This document shows positions 6,000 through 15,162 of a stretch of 34,709 nt of DNA, piece by piece. The stretch lies in contig MNDE01000140.1 of assembly GCA_001914785.1 (NCBI GenBank), positions 1 through 34,709 of the forward strand, read 5' to 3'. The stretch is from Acidobacteria bacterium 13_2_20CM_57_17. GTDB taxonomy: Bacteria > Acidobacteriota > Terriglobia > Acidiferrales > UBA7541. The number at the start of each line of letters is the position of its first letter. The first letter of the stretch is position 1. Made by a program: the position numbers and the translations under genes. Under the pieces are notes generated by a model. The model saw only the letters and a program-made list of their open reading frames with translations. It had not been told where the DNA came from and made no database searches.

Positions 6000-8582
6000 T
6001 CACTTTTTTTCGACGGGTTCGAGCAGCCAAATTTCATCGGAGACGTGCCGGTAGTTTGTGGTGATCAGTTTTTTCCCGTCGTGCGAAATGTCGAAAGGGA
6101 AATTCGTTCCCACGAAATGCACATTGGAGAGCGTACGCGTTTCTCCGGATTTCATGTCGTAGACCTGAATCTGCTGGTTCCCATCCGGACCTACGACTTG
6201 AAAACCAATGCGTTCTCCGTCGGGCCACCACACGGCCCAGCCACCGGTCTCCGTAAGCCGTCGTAGACCAGTGCCATCGGGATGGACGATAAAAACACCG
6301 CTGGAAAAACTACGGCTGGGACTGAAGCTGATCCATTGCCCGTTCGGAGACCATCGCGGAACCGTACCGGGAGTTTCCATAACGCGGCGAGCTTCGCCGG
6401 TGCCGTCCGCGGGTGCGACGTAGACGCGGGAGATTTTGTTTTCAGTGCGTGAGAAGACAATCGAGCGGCCGTCCGGGGATACATCGCCATACGCGTCGCT
6501 GCCGGCACTCGTCGAAGTCGCGGGCCGCGCCGTTCCACCATTGGTGGGAACACGCCAGATACTCAGAGGTTCTGTTCCCCAAGTATTGAAGAGGACCGAA
6601 CCGCCATCGGGCGCGAAGCGAGGATAGATTTCAGGAGTTTTGCCGGATGTGATTTGGCGTGCTTGCCCGCCTTCCGCAGGAACGATCCACAGATGCCATG
6701 ACCCGTCAGGCTGATCGCGCGAATAGACAATTTCCTTGCCGTCCGGAGAAAAAGCCGGAGCCCACAGGCGAGAGGAGTCGGTGAGAAGCGTGGCCTCTGG
6801 GCCGCCCGAAAGTGGATAAAGGACCAATGAAAACCGGGAGCGGGAATTGAGAAACGCGATGGTGCCGTTTCTAGCGACGCTGGGATGAGTGTCCGGGCCG
6901 GGGCCGCTCGTCAATTGCACTGGCGGCTTTGCGTCCAGTGGTTGCCACCAGATGTTCGATGCGCCTCCGCGATTCGAACGGTGGATGATGCCGCGTCCAT
7001 CGGGGGCAAAAATCGGAGAATCGCTTAATACGCCTTGCGCATCTTTCGTCAAACGCGCTGGGTTTCCTCCCTGTGCCGGTACGGTCCAAATCTCTCGATT
7101 CATCCCACCGCGACTTCGGGAGGCTGCCAGGAGGTTGCCGTCTGGAGACCACGAAGCCCGCCCAAAAAACGGATAGACGTCATCGCCCTTCAAGATAGTG
7201 TGCGTGTCCGAACCATCGGCAGGGGCCGTGGCCAGCGCTTCCGTTTCTCCTGGCTTCCTCACAATGAAGGCAAGCTTGGAGCCGTCGGGGGACCACGAAG
7301 GACTCTCGGCCCAGGACACCAATGGGACGATGTTGCCACCCAAGGCAGGAATCACGCAGAGCTCTGGCTGGTTAGAGTTGCCGGCGTGCCTGACAAACGC
7401 GATCTTTTCGCCATCCGGTGAGAATTGTGGATCGTCTTTCTGAGCGCCGTCATTCGTGAGACGCAGATGCTCGCCGCCGGAGAGGCGGCTGACATAAAGG
7501 TCTTGCTTGTTGTCGCTCCCCTGGACATACGCGAGCATTTTGCCGTCCGGCGAAAGTGCTGGTCCGCTGAGGTTTCCCTCGGTCGAAAGAAGCAGCCGCA
7601 ACTTGCCGCCGGTTTGCATGCCGCCACTGGGCTTGCTGAAGCGGCCATACGCGAAGAGGAGAGCTGCCGCTGCGGCAAGCAGGCCGGCGATTGATAGTAG
7701 ATAGCGAATCGCGGATTTTTGTACAAGTGGGACTGCCGTCTGTGGAGTAACGCCAGTGTCCGATTGAAGTGCTTCCAGCGCCGCGCGGATTTCGCTTGCG
7801 CGCTGGTAGCGATTCCCCGGTTCCTTGGCCAGGCAGTGCATGATTACGGCGCGGAGTCCCGGCGTAACATGCGTTGGCAATGCCGCCGGTGATTCCCTCA
7901 AGATCGCCGTCGTCAATTCGAATCCCGTGCGTCCCTGGAACGGAAGAGCCCCAGCGGCCATTTCGTAAAGCAGAACTCCCAATGACCAGATGTCGGTGCG
8001 AACGTCCGGAGACTTTCCTTGGAGCAACTCCGGCGCCACGTAGGCTAAGGTTCCCGCGACGCTTCCTGAATCAAGGCTCGTGGAACGCGTGACTCCTTCG
8101 AGAGATGCCTCCTTGATGCTCATCGCCAGGCCGAAATCCAGCACCTTCAGTTGGCCCGACGAAGTCATTCGCACGTTTGCCGACTTCAAGTCCCGATGGA
8201 GGATTCCCTGCGAATGAGCATGATCCAGGGCGTCGGCAACTTGCGCTCCAAAATCAAGCACCAGTTCTGTGGGGAGTCCGTTGAGCGGGATGCGATGGCT
8301 CAGCGTGTCGCCCGCGATGTACTCCATGGCAATGTACGGCTGGCCGTCGGCCTCTCCCACTTCATAAATCGTGCAGATATGCGGATGATTCAGAGCCGAA
8401 GCGGCACGCGCTTCGCGCAGAATCTGCTTGCGGGATTCGCCATCCGCAAGCGCGTTCGTCGAAGGCAGCTTGAGGGCCACGTCGCGATGCAGAGTTTCGT
8501 CCCGCGCACGAAAAACTACGCCCATACCACCGGCGCCTGCTTTTTCCAGCACGACGTAGTGGGCGAATGTCTTGCCAATCAT
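6000..8582 (-). CDS. Membrane Ser/Thr protein kinase with extracytoplasmic TolB/PD40 propeller
   Basis: An 860-residue Hanks-type kinase. The N-terminal kinase domain is complete: glycine loop AGAGGMGVVF (15-24), K38, helix C Glu E57, HRDLKSAN with D131, DFG at 149-151, and GTLAYVAPELLQG in the activation segment. A single membrane helix lies near 294-312 (LLSIAGLLAAAAALLFAY). The rest is a run of PD40/TolB-like blades with recurring SPDGK and SWSPDG motifs, expected to form a beta-propeller outside the membrane. This layout is very common in Acidobacteria, where the propeller may sense an extracellular ligand and signal to the kinase. Substrates are unknown. It is divergent from the efflux operon, and a good promoter (TTGACC-N17-TATGAT) precedes it. 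Confidence 0.92.
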   Translation of the reverse strand: MIGKTFAHYVVLEKAGAGGMGVVFRARDETLHRDVALKLPSTNALADGESRKQILREARAASALNHPHICTIYEVGEADGQPYIAMEYIAGDTLSHRIPLNGLPTELVLDFGAQVADALDHAHSQGILHRDLKSANVRMTSSGQLKVLDFGLAMSIKEASLEGVTRSTSLDSGSVAGTLAYVAPELLQGKSPDVRTDIWSLGVLLYEMAAGALPFQGRTGFELTTAILRESPAALPTHVTPGLRAVIMHCLAKEPGNRYQRASEIRAALEALQSDTGVTPQTAVPLVQKSAIRYLLSIAGLLAAAAALLFAYGRFSKPSGGMQTGGKLRLLLSTEGNLSGPALSPDGKMLAYVQGSDNKQDLYVSRLSGGEHLRLTNDGAQKDDPQFSPDGEKIAFVRHAGNSNQPELCVIPALGGNIVPLVSWAESPSWSPDGSKLAFIVRKPGETEALATAPADGSDTHTILKGDDVYPFFGRASWSPDGNLLAASRSRGGMNREIWTVPAQGGNPARLTKDAQGVLSDSPIFAPDGRGIIHRSNRGGASNIWWQPLDAKPPVQLTSGPGPDTHPSVARNGTIAFLNSRSRFSLVLYPLSGGPEATLLTDSSRLWAPAFSPDGKEIVYSRDQPDGSWHLWIVPAEGGQARQITSGKTPEIYPRFAPDGGSVLFNTWGTEPLSIWRVPTNGGTARPATSTSAGSDAYGDVSPDGRSIVFSRTENKISRVYVAPADGTGEARRVMETPGTVPRWSPNGQWISFSPSRSFSSGVFIVHPDGTGLRRLTETGGWAVWWPDGERIGFQVVGPDGNQQIQVYDMKSGETRTLSNVHFVGTNFPFDISHDGKKLITTNYRHVSDEIWLLEPVEKK

Positions 8583-8602
8583 GGGGAGGGACCGTGCGCG
8601 GA

Positions 8603-8631
8603 ATCATAGGTCGTCGCGCGAATATGGTCAA
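8603..8631 (-). promoter_or_regulatory. Sigma70-type promoter of the Ser/Thr kinase
   Basis: Reading the minus strand: TTGACC (8631-8626), a 17-base spacer, TATGAT (8608-8603). The predicted start near 8596 gives a leader of about 14 bases before ATG 8582, with GGGAGG close to the start codon in the wrong sense for a ribosome site. Confidence 0.6.
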
Positions 8632-8758
8632 ACTTCATGGATGGCGCGGACCTGACCGAAAGCCTCGCCCATCGTCTATAGCAGTGCGGAGGGGGAACTT
8701 TTCGCCCTCAGTTGCGTATCCACTTGTAGCAGCGGGGCTCGAATAGCGGGGGTCTAGT

Positions 8759-9997
8759 ATGTCCAGCAATGGCAATATCTTAGGAAACGGGAAGAAAGGC
8801 AAAAACGGCAAGAAACGGCGCCGCATCATCTGGAGCGCGATCGCTGTCGTGGTGCTCGGAGGCGGCGGTTATGGCGTCAAAGCGGCGCTCAGCCCCAGCC
8901 GCACCATTGACCCTTCGAAAATTGCCTCCGTGGAACGCGGCGACTTGGCGCGCGTGGTGGTCGCTACAGGCAAGATTCAGCCGCTATCCAAGGTGGAAAT
9001 CAAATCCAAGGCCAGCGGAATCGTGAAAAAACTTTACGTGGATTACGGCGATCGCGTGAAGCAGGGACAGTTGCTCGCGGAACTGGACAAAATTCAGCTC
9101 GAAGCCGCCGAGCGCGCTTATCACGCAAACTTGCAAGCTGCGGAAGCGGCGCTGGACTCTTCCAAAGCCACGCTGGAGCGCAACAAAGTCGATGCGGAAG
9201 GGCCGGACGTGCCCTTCCTGAAGCTCAACATGGAGCGCGCCGAGCAAATGTATAAAGACGGCGTAATGTCCAAGAGCCTTGTCGAGGATGCGGAAAAGAA
9301 CTATCAGTTGGCGCTGAACAAGCAAGTTAGCGCGCAGCGCAACCTGGCCGTCTCCAAGGCGGAGATTGCCAAATGTGAAGCGCAGGTGGCGCAAGCCAGA
9401 GCTTCGCTGGAAAACGCGCAGGAAGATCTGCGCAACTCCACGATCGTGAGCCCGATTGACGGGCTCGTGCTTTCGCGCGACGTGAATATCGGCGACGCGG
9501 TCAGCTCCATTCTGGTGCTCGGCTCGCAGGCTACATTGATCATGACGCTAGGCGACGTCAGCGAAGTCTACGTGCAAGGCAAGGTCGATGAAGCCGACAT
9601 CGGCAAGGTCTTTCTGAGCCAGCCTGCGCGCATCGTCGTGGAATCGTTTAAGGATAAGAAATTCACCGGCAAGGTCACAAAGATTTCTCCGCTCGGTAAG
9701 GAGAAGGACAACGTCACCACCTTTGAGGTGCGCGTGTCGATTTCCAATCCCGGAGGCGAGCTCAAAGCCAACATGAGCGCGAATGCCGAAATTCTTCTCG
9801 AGGAAAAGAAAAACGTCCTGATGATTCCGGAAGCCGCCCTTATTTACGACAAAGAGCGCAAGGCTTCCGTCGAAATTCCCGACGCCAAAGCTGAAAACGG
9901 CAAGAAAAAGTTCAGTGTAAAGCTGGGCATTTCGAACGGCGTGAAGACGGAGATCCTCGGTGGCCTCGACGAGAAGCAGCAAGTCGTTCTGCAATAA
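8759..9997 (+). CDS. HlyD/MacA-type periplasmic adaptor subunit of an efflux system
   Basis: A 412-residue membrane-fusion protein. A lysine-rich cytoplasmic start (GKKGKNGKKRRR) is followed by one membrane helix at about 22-42. Then come a first half of the biotinyl-lipoyl domain (VVATGKIQPLSKVEIKSKASGIVKKLYVDYGDRVKQGQLLAELD), a long alpha-helical hairpin (about 107-220, AERAYHANLQAAEAAL...), and the second lipoyl half (STIVSPIDGLVLSRDVNIGDAV). A beta-barrel and membrane-proximal domain end the chain. It should link the inner-membrane permeases downstream to an outer-membrane channel. GGGGG lies about nine bases before the ATG. It is 22 bp upstream of the first permease gene, so one operon is likely. 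No TolC-like gene is in the window. Confidence 0.9.
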   Translation: MSSNGNILGNGKKGKNGKKRRRIIWSAIAVVVLGGGGYGVKAALSPSRTIDPSKIASVERGDLARVVVATGKIQPLSKVEIKSKASGIVKKLYVDYGDRVKQGQLLAELDKIQLEAAERAYHANLQAAEAALDSSKATLERNKVDAEGPDVPFLKLNMERAEQMYKDGVMSKSLVEDAEKNYQLALNKQVSAQRNLAVSKAEIAKCEAQVAQARASLENAQEDLRNSTIVSPIDGLVLSRDVNIGDAVSSILVLGSQATLIMTLGDVSEVYVQGKVDEADIGKVFLSQPARIVVESFKDKKFTGKVTKISPLGKEKDNVTTFEVRVSISNPGGELKANMSANAEILLEEKKNVLMIPEAALIYDKERKASVEIPDAKAENGKKKFSVKLGISNGVKTEILGGLDEKQQVVLQ

Positions 9998-10019
9998 CTA
10001 AATCGACGGGCGGAGCGCT

Positions 10020-11276
10020 ATGTCATTCCAGGACTTACTGCGGGATACGCTGGCCACGCTTTGGGCCCACAAGCGCCGAACCATGCTTACGATGTTCGGC
10101 ATCGCCTGGGGCATCATCTCCATCACCGTGATGGTCGCGGCGGGCGAGGGCTTGGGCAAGGGCATTCAGAATAACCAGGAGACCTTCGGCAAAGACGTCA
10201 TGATCGTTTTTGCCGGCCGCACCAGCATGCAGGCTGGCGGGACGCGTTCCGGCCGGCTCATCCGCTGGAGGGAGGAAGACTACATCCAGGTGGCGAAGGA
10301 ATCACCTGCTTGCAAATACGTCATGCCGGAGCTGGGCAACAACGTCCAGGTGCACAGCTTGTTCAACAGCGGGAACCTGCAGGTCGTTGGCGCGTTGCCG
10401 CCATTCACCGAGATTCGCAGCATCACCGTCGCGCAGGGCCGCTTCTACAACGAACAGGACAACGCCGAAGCACGCAACGTGGCCTTTCTCGGCAGCGACA
10501 CGAAAAAGCAGCTCTTTGCTGAACGCGAAGCGCTAGGCCAGACGATTTCATTGAACGGAACGCCTTATACCATCATCGGAATCATGAAGCCGAAGGAACA
10601 GAATTCCAGCTACGATGGCGCGGACGTGCGGAAAGTTTTCATCCCGTTCAATTCGATGCGCCGCGATTTCCCAAACAAACCCCCGGCCGTCGAGCACAGT
10701 GTGGATCGTCTATTGGTCGCGCCCTGGTCGCTGGAGACACATCCTGACTGTGTGAAGCAGGTTCGTCGCACGCTTGGAAGGCTGCACAGCTTCGATCCGC
10801 GTGACAAGGAAGCCGCCAGCATCTGGGACACCGTCAAGAATGCTGAAGCCAACCGCATGATCATCGTTGGCATGGAAGTTTTCATGGGCGCCGTCGGGGT
10901 GGCCACTCTTTTTCTTGGCGGCCTGGGTGTGATGAACGTGATGCTTGTCTCCGTCCGCGAACGGACGAGGGAAATCGGAGTTCGTAAGGCGCTGGGAGCG
11001 ACACGCGAATCCATCCTCAAGCAATTTTTTCTGGAGACCGTCATTGTCGTGGGCCTGAGCGGCGGCACAGGGTTGCTGCTCTCCTACGGTTTTTGCGCAC
11101 TCGTGAATCTGCTGCCCATGCCGCTGTTCTTCGCAGGTTTGCTCGCAAGCTGGAAGCTGGGCGCTCTTTCCGTATCTCTGCTCGGCGTGATTGCCGTCTT
11201 GTCCGCGCTCTACCCCGCGAATCGTGCCGCTTCCGTCGATCCCATTGAAGCGTTGCGCTTCGAGGCGGGAGGCTAG
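10020..11276 (+). CDS. MacB-type ABC transporter permease, first of a pair
   Basis: A 418-residue integral membrane permease. It has the FtsX/MacB plan: one N-terminal helix (about 20-42, MLTMFGIAWGIISITVMVAAG), a large periplasmic MacB_PCD domain (about 45-270), then three C-terminal helices. The conserved coupling region GVMNVMLVSVRERTREIGVRKALGATRESI is intact. There is no nucleotide-binding domain in the protein or next to it, so an ATPase encoded elsewhere must drive it. GGCGGAGC is a reasonable ribosome site. It belongs to the adaptor-permease-permease operon and probably pairs with the next gene product as a heterodimer. Confidence 0.9.
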   Translation: MSFQDLLRDTLATLWAHKRRTMLTMFGIAWGIISITVMVAAGEGLGKGIQNNQETFGKDVMIVFAGRTSMQAGGTRSGRLIRWREEDYIQVAKESPACKYVMPELGNNVQVHSLFNSGNLQVVGALPPFTEIRSITVAQGRFYNEQDNAEARNVAFLGSDTKKQLFAEREALGQTISLNGTPYTIIGIMKPKEQNSSYDGADVRKVFIPFNSMRRDFPNKPPAVEHSVDRLLVAPWSLETHPDCVKQVRRTLGRLHSFDPRDKEAASIWDTVKNAEANRMIIVGMEVFMGAVGVATLFLGGLGVMNVMLVSVRERTREIGVRKALGATRESILKQFFLETVIVVGLSGGTGLLLSYGFCALVNLLPMPLFFAGLLASWKLGALSVSLLGVIAVLSALYPANRAASVDPIEALRFEAGG

Positions 11277-12530
11277 ATGCTCCTTGAAATCTTCAAGGAA
11301 GCGTGGGCGGCGCTCGGGCGAAATCCCGTACGCAGCTTGCTGACAATGACCGGCATCGCCTGGGGCATTGTGGCGGTAACACTTCTCCTCAGCTACGGCT
11401 CAGGGTTTCGCGGCGTGCTGATGTACACCTTCGAGGTTTTCGGCAAGGGCGCAGTGGTCTGCTGGCCCGGAACGACCAGCGAGCAAGCGGGCGGCGAACG
11501 CGCGGGCAAGGCGGTGCGATTTGAACAAGAGGACGCGGACTGGGTGAAAGCGCAATCCCCGCTCGTCAAGCGTGTGACGCGCGAGACGGTGCGCTGGAAG
11601 GGCATTACGCACGACGAACGGCTTTCGGATACCGCTATCCGCGGCGTCTATCCCGAATACGGCGAAATGCGCAATGAAATTCCAATTGAAGGGCGCTGGA
11701 TCTCCCCCGAAGACATTGCCGAGCGCCGCCGCGTGGCTTTCCTCGGCGCCATCCTGCGCAGGAAACTTTTTAGCGGCACTCCGGCCATCGGCGAGACCGT
11801 GCGCATTGACGGAGTCAAATTCACAGTCGTCGGCTCCATGGACACGAAATTTTCCGACAGTAACTATTTCACGAGCGACGATGAGTCTGTGTTCATCCCC
11901 TATACGACGGCGGGCGATCTATGGGACGCGCGCTATGCCAGCGTGATGCTGTTTGAACCGGTCGCCCCGAATTTTGAAGCTGCCGCCATGCAGCAGTTTC
12001 GCGCGGCCATCGCCAGCCGCCAGCACTTTTCGCCGAATGACAAGCGCGCCATCACCATGTTTGGCAGGGAAGAGTTCAAGCCCATCTACGAGGGAATAAC
12101 GCTGGGGATCGAGGCGCTGCTCTTTTTTGTCGGCGCGCTCACTTTGGGCATTGGCGGCGTCGGCGTGATGAATATCATGCTCGTCTCCGTCGAAGAGCGC
12201 GTCCGCGAAATTGGTCTCCGCCGCGCGCTTGGCGCCAAGAAGTCTCACATTCGCTGGCAGTTTTTGCTGGAAGCCCTGGTCATGACTCTGGCCGCGGGCG
12301 TGATTGGCATGCTGCTTTCCGCGGCCATTACTTCGGCGGTCGGGACGCTGCCGTTCCTCGGGCCCGCCTACGAAGACGATTCCGGCAAAGTGGACATTCA
12401 CCTTACGCTTTCCTTAGTCACCATGCTGCTTTCGACCGCTATCCTTGTCGTCGTCGGGGTGATCAGCGGCTGGCTCCCCGCCATGCAGGCCGCCAAGCTT
12501 GATCCCGTCGAAGCTCTGCGTTACGAGTGA
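11277..12530 (+). CDS. MacB-type ABC transporter permease, second of a pair
   Basis: A 417-residue permease with the same plan as its upstream neighbour: N-terminal helix (MTGIAWGIVAVTLLLSYGSGF), periplasmic domain, then GVGVMNIMLVSVEERVREIGLRRALGAKKSHI and three C-terminal helices. The two are clearly paralogous but far diverged, and this copy has different periplasmic loops. Its ATG directly follows the TAG of the previous gene (TAGATG), and the GGGAGG inside that gene's end serves as ribosome site, so translation is probably coupled. It closes the operon; the 72-bp gap that follows separates it from a convergent gene. Confidence 0.9.
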   Translation: MLLEIFKEAWAALGRNPVRSLLTMTGIAWGIVAVTLLLSYGSGFRGVLMYTFEVFGKGAVVCWPGTTSEQAGGERAGKAVRFEQEDADWVKAQSPLVKRVTRETVRWKGITHDERLSDTAIRGVYPEYGEMRNEIPIEGRWISPEDIAERRRVAFLGAILRRKLFSGTPAIGETVRIDGVKFTVVGSMDTKFSDSNYFTSDDESVFIPYTTAGDLWDARYASVMLFEPVAPNFEAAAMQQFRAAIASRQHFSPNDKRAITMFGREEFKPIYEGITLGIEALLFFVGALTLGIGGVGVMNIMLVSVEERVREIGLRRALGAKKSHIRWQFLLEALVMTLAAGVIGMLLSAAITSAVGTLPFLGPAYEDDSGKVDIHLTLSLVTMLLSTAILVVVGVISGWLPAMQAAKLDPVEALRYE

Positions 12531-12602
12531 CCAGCAGGAATGTTCACCCGCTGGTTTGCGACTCCTCACGGTTTCTGCATCCTATTTTTTTGAATTTCGT
12601 TC

Positions 12603-13145
12603 TTACGTCTGCCCGAGAATGGAATCAAAGTAGGCCAGCATGTCTGGGGAGTCCCAATGCTGGAAGCCGATAAATTTGCGGGCGATTTTGCCGTGGCGGT
12701 CGATGACGTACGTCTCAGGGTACATGGAGGTGCCGTACCCCTGCGCGATCGGCGAATGATTGTCCCTGGTGGAAGGATCGCGGTAGGTTAGGAAAGAGAC
12801 CCCTTGGTCGCGGAGGAATTTCTCGTAAGCTGCGGGATCTTCATCAGCAGCCACACCTAGAATCACGCCGTTTCGTGACTCGATGTGTTTTTGCAGGCGG
12901 TTGAGGGCGGGAGTCTCTTCCACGCAGGGCGGGCACCAGGTCGCCCAGAAGTTCAGTACGACCACTTTCCCCTTGAGATCGGCGAGATGGGCGGGCTTCC
13001 CCGCAATTTCCAACGGGAAGTCGCGCGCGGTTTTGCCTGCCACCGAGGCTTCGCCTTGCCGGTAGCTGGGCATTGCAAACAGCACCAAAACCAGCGCGGC
13101 GGCACCCAACACACCCCACACGGCTAATTTCCTGAGGATTGGCAT
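12603..13145 (-). CDS. TlpA/ResA-like membrane-anchored thiol-disulfide oxidoreductase
   Basis: A 180-residue thioredoxin-fold protein facing the periplasm. Residues 7-25 form a membrane anchor. The active site is W70-C71-P-P-C74, with the cis-Pro loop at MYPETYVID and the AhpC/TSA-type start GKTARDFPLEIAGKPAHLADLKGKVVVLNFWATWC. Such proteins reduce apocytochrome c or other exported thiols. No cytochrome-maturation gene is adjacent, so the partner is unknown. It is divergent from the glycosyltransferase operon. No Shine-Dalgarno precedes ATG 13145; instead TATAAC lies six bases upstream, which predicts a leaderless message. Confidence 0.88.
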   Translation of the reverse strand: MPILRKLAVWGVLGAAALVLVLFAMPSYRQGEASVAGKTARDFPLEIAGKPAHLADLKGKVVVLNFWATWCPPCVEETPALNRLQKHIESRNGVILGVAADEDPAAYEKFLRDQGVSFLTYRDPSTRDNHSPIAQGYGTSMYPETYVIDRHGKIARKFIGFQHWDSPDMLAYFDSILGQT

Positions 13146-13151
13146 CGAACT

Positions 13152-13157
13152 GTTATA
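13152..13157 (-). promoter_or_regulatory. TATAAC -10 box placed for a leaderless mRNA
   Basis: TATAAC on the minus strand is followed by AGTTCG and then ATG 13145, the same six-base spacing as at 1038 and 26835. GCGACC 17 bases upstream is a weak -35. Confidence 0.5.
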
Positions 13158-13209
13158 CTAACGCAATCAACCTAGGTCGCGAAACGCCTCGTCCGCATCC
13201 AATACACTA

Positions 13210-14283
13210 ATGTCAGTTAGCGAACAGAACAGTTCCTCTCGCGGCGCCTTCGTTCCAGCGTCTTCGCCGCTGACTGTCTCCGCCATTATCCCGGCACGGA
13301 ATGAGGAGGCGGTCATCGCCACCTGTATCGAATCGCTGGCGCGCCAGCAGGAAATTTCGGAGATTGTGGTCGTGGACGATCAATCAACCGACGGAACGGC
13401 GGGCATTGTGCGCAACCTTATCGGCACATACCCGCACTTGCGCTTGTTGCAGACCGATGGATTGCCCGATGGTTGGGTTGGCAAGAACTACGCCCTTTGG
13501 ATCGGCGTGCAGCAAGCCAAAGGTGCATGGCTTCTTTTCACGGATGCGGACGCCGAGCACCAATCGAACTCGGCGGCCCGCGCGCTGCAAATCGCTCAAG
13601 AGCGCGAAGCCGCCTTGGTCTCTTTCTCTCCCGAGCAAGTCACCGAAAACTGGTACGAGAAAGCGCTGATCCCGTATATCTACCTGCGGCTGGCGAAATT
13701 ATTTTCCTATGACAGTGTGAATGACCCGAAATCCAGCGCCGCCGCAGCGAACGGCCAGTTCCTGATGATCCGCCGCGACGTTTACGGCGCGATCGGCGGC
13801 CATGCCGGCGTCGCGGGCGAAGTGCTCGAAGACGTAGCCATTGCGATGCGCGTCAAGGCGGCGGGCCATCGCATCTGGTTTGCTTCCGGTAAAGGCATCG
13901 TCAGCGTGCGTATGTACCGGTCCTTCGATTCCATGTGGCAGGGCTGGAAGAAAAATCTCTATCGCTTGGTTGGCGGGACGCCGTGGGCAGCGGTTCGCGA
14001 GATCGAATCCAGCCTGCCATGGATTCCGCTCTTGCTCATCCTGATTGGGCTGAAATTCCCGCTGGTCTTTTTCTTCGGCGTTTTGCTTTTGCTCGGCCGC
14101 CAGACCATCTACGGCCTTGAACTGGTTCGTAACCATTTCCCTTTTTCCTTCATCTTTTATTATGTACCCGCGGCAGTCCTATATTCTGGTGTGCTCTGGG
14201 CGTCCTATCGGAGCCACGTAAAGGGAAGAATCGAATGGAAGGGCCGGGAGTATGCCATTGGCTCTCCCGAATCGATAAAATAA
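13210..14283 (+). CDS. GT2-family membrane glycosyltransferase, HpnB-like
   Basis: A 357-residue GT-A enzyme. SAIIPARNEE opens the fold; DD at 56-57 (VVVDDQSTDGT) and D112-A-D114 (LLFTDADAEH) are the nucleotide-sugar and metal sites. GWVGKNYAL (88-96) and GEVLEDVAIAMRVKAAGH (ED motif) are followed by MWQGWKKNLYRL. The C-terminal 80 residues carry two or three membrane helices (LLLILIGLKFPLVFFFGVLLLLG, FIFYYVPAAVLYSGVLW). The pattern is that of hopanoid- or carotenoid-associated transferases such as HpnB, but no squalene or hopanoid gene is in the window, so the acceptor is uncertain. It lies 10 bp upstream of the pterin genes and probably shares their transcript. Confidence 0.8.
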   Translation: MSVSEQNSSSRGAFVPASSPLTVSAIIPARNEEAVIATCIESLARQQEISEIVVVDDQSTDGTAGIVRNLIGTYPHLRLLQTDGLPDGWVGKNYALWIGVQQAKGAWLLFTDADAEHQSNSAARALQIAQEREAALVSFSPEQVTENWYEKALIPYIYLRLAKLFSYDSVNDPKSSAAAANGQFLMIRRDVYGAIGGHAGVAGEVLEDVAIAMRVKAAGHRIWFASGKGIVSVRMYRSFDSMWQGWKKNLYRLVGGTPWAAVREIESSLPWIPLLLILIGLKFPLVFFFGVLLLLGRQTIYGLELVRNHFPFSFIFYYVPAAVLYSGVLWASYRSHVKGRIEWKGREYAIGSPESIK

Positions 14284-14293
14284 TTAGACCATC

Positions 14294-14725
14294 ATGGTTC
14301 TCCTCACGCGCAAAATCGAGTTTTCGGCTTCGCATCTCTACCACAACCCGAATCTTTCGGCCCAGGAGAACCGCCGTATTTTTGGTAAGTGCAACAATCC
14401 CCATGGCCATGGTCATAATTACACGCTGCAAGTAACCATCGAGGGCGAGCCCGATCCCGTCACCGGCATGGTGCTGGATCTGAAAGAACTGAAAGAGATT
14501 CTCGAACAGGAAATCATGCGGCGCATGGACCATCGCCATCTGAACTATGAAGTGCCGGAGCTGGCGGGCCAGATTCCGACTTGCGAGAATATTGCGCGAG
14601 TCATCTGGCAACTTCTCGAGCCGAAAATTACGCAAGGCCGGCTGCATCGCGTGCGGCTCTACGAATCGCCGGACCTCTTTGCCGATTGTTACCGCAACGG
14701 CGCGAATGGGGCAGGGAAGACATGA
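14294..14725 (+). CDS. 6-pyruvoyl-tetrahydropterin synthase family protein, first copy
   Basis: A 143-residue tunnel-fold enzyme that would act on 7,8-dihydroneopterin triphosphate, the product of FolE encoded two genes downstream. Zinc ligands are the His in FSASH and the two in [21 protein letters not shown] supplies the catalytic Cys, and MDHRHLN the Asp-His pair. CENIA carries the pterin-anchoring Glu. The motif spacing is close to animal-type PTPS rather than short QueD proteins. It may make tetrahydropterin precursors or 6-carboxytetrahydropterin; no QueE or QueC is nearby, so a tetrahydropterin role is favoured by context. The stop overlaps the next start (ATGA). Confidence 0.88.
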   Translation: MVLLTRKIEFSASHLYHNPNLSAQENRRIFGKCNNPHGHGHNYTLQVTIEGEPDPVTGMVLDLKELKEILEQEIMRRMDHRHLNYEVPELAGQIPTCENIARVIWQLLEPKITQGRLHRVRLYESPDLFADCYRNGANGAGKT

Positions 14726-15162
14726 GCGGCGCGCTCAAAATCGAGCTGGGCCGCCGGTATCGCTTCTCAGCGTCGCACCGCTTGCATACTTCGCGGCTCA
14801 GCGAAGAGGAGAATTGCCGTGTCTTTGGGAAATGCAGCAATCCCCATGGCCACGGCCATAATTACGTCGTGGAAATCAGCGTATCGGGAGAAGTCGACCC
14901 GGCTACGGGGATGATCGCGAATCTTGCCGATCTGGACGCCTTCGTCGAACGCCAGGTGCTCGAGGATTTCGATCACAAGTCGCTCAACGAAGATGTCCAC
15001 GCATTCCGGGACAAAGTGCCCACGACAGAGAATCTATGCATGGAAATTTTTCAGCGCCTGAAATCTTTCCCCAGGGCGAAACTTGAACGCATCCGCGTCG
15101 AAGAGACCGGAAACAACAGCTTCGAGTACGCCGGGGACAATCTAGAAGGGAACCGTCCGTGA
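14722..15162 (+). CDS. 6-pyruvoyl-tetrahydropterin synthase family protein, second copy
   Basis: A 146-residue paralogue of the gene before it. It keeps all catalytic motifs: [31 protein letters not shown] and TTENL. The start was set at ATG 14722, which overlaps the previous stop as ATGA; a much longer in-frame start at 14581 would lie deep inside the preceding gene. The two copies are diverged (for example MDHRHLN against FDHKSLN), so this is an old tandem duplication with possible heteromer formation or different products. Its stop overlaps the GTG start of folE (GTGA). Confidence 0.88.
   Translation: MSGALKIELGRRYRFSASHRLHTSRLSEEENCRVFGKCSNPHGHGHNYVVEISVSGEVDPATGMIANLADLDAFVERQVLEDFDHKSLNEDVHAFRDKVPTTENLCMEIFQRLKSFPRAKLERIRVEETGNNSFEYAGDNLEGNRP

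Noticed and set aside
12530..12600. Terminator between the second permease and the thioredoxin gene
   Set aside because: ACCAGC-GCTGGT forms a small stem, but no T-tract follows it directly.
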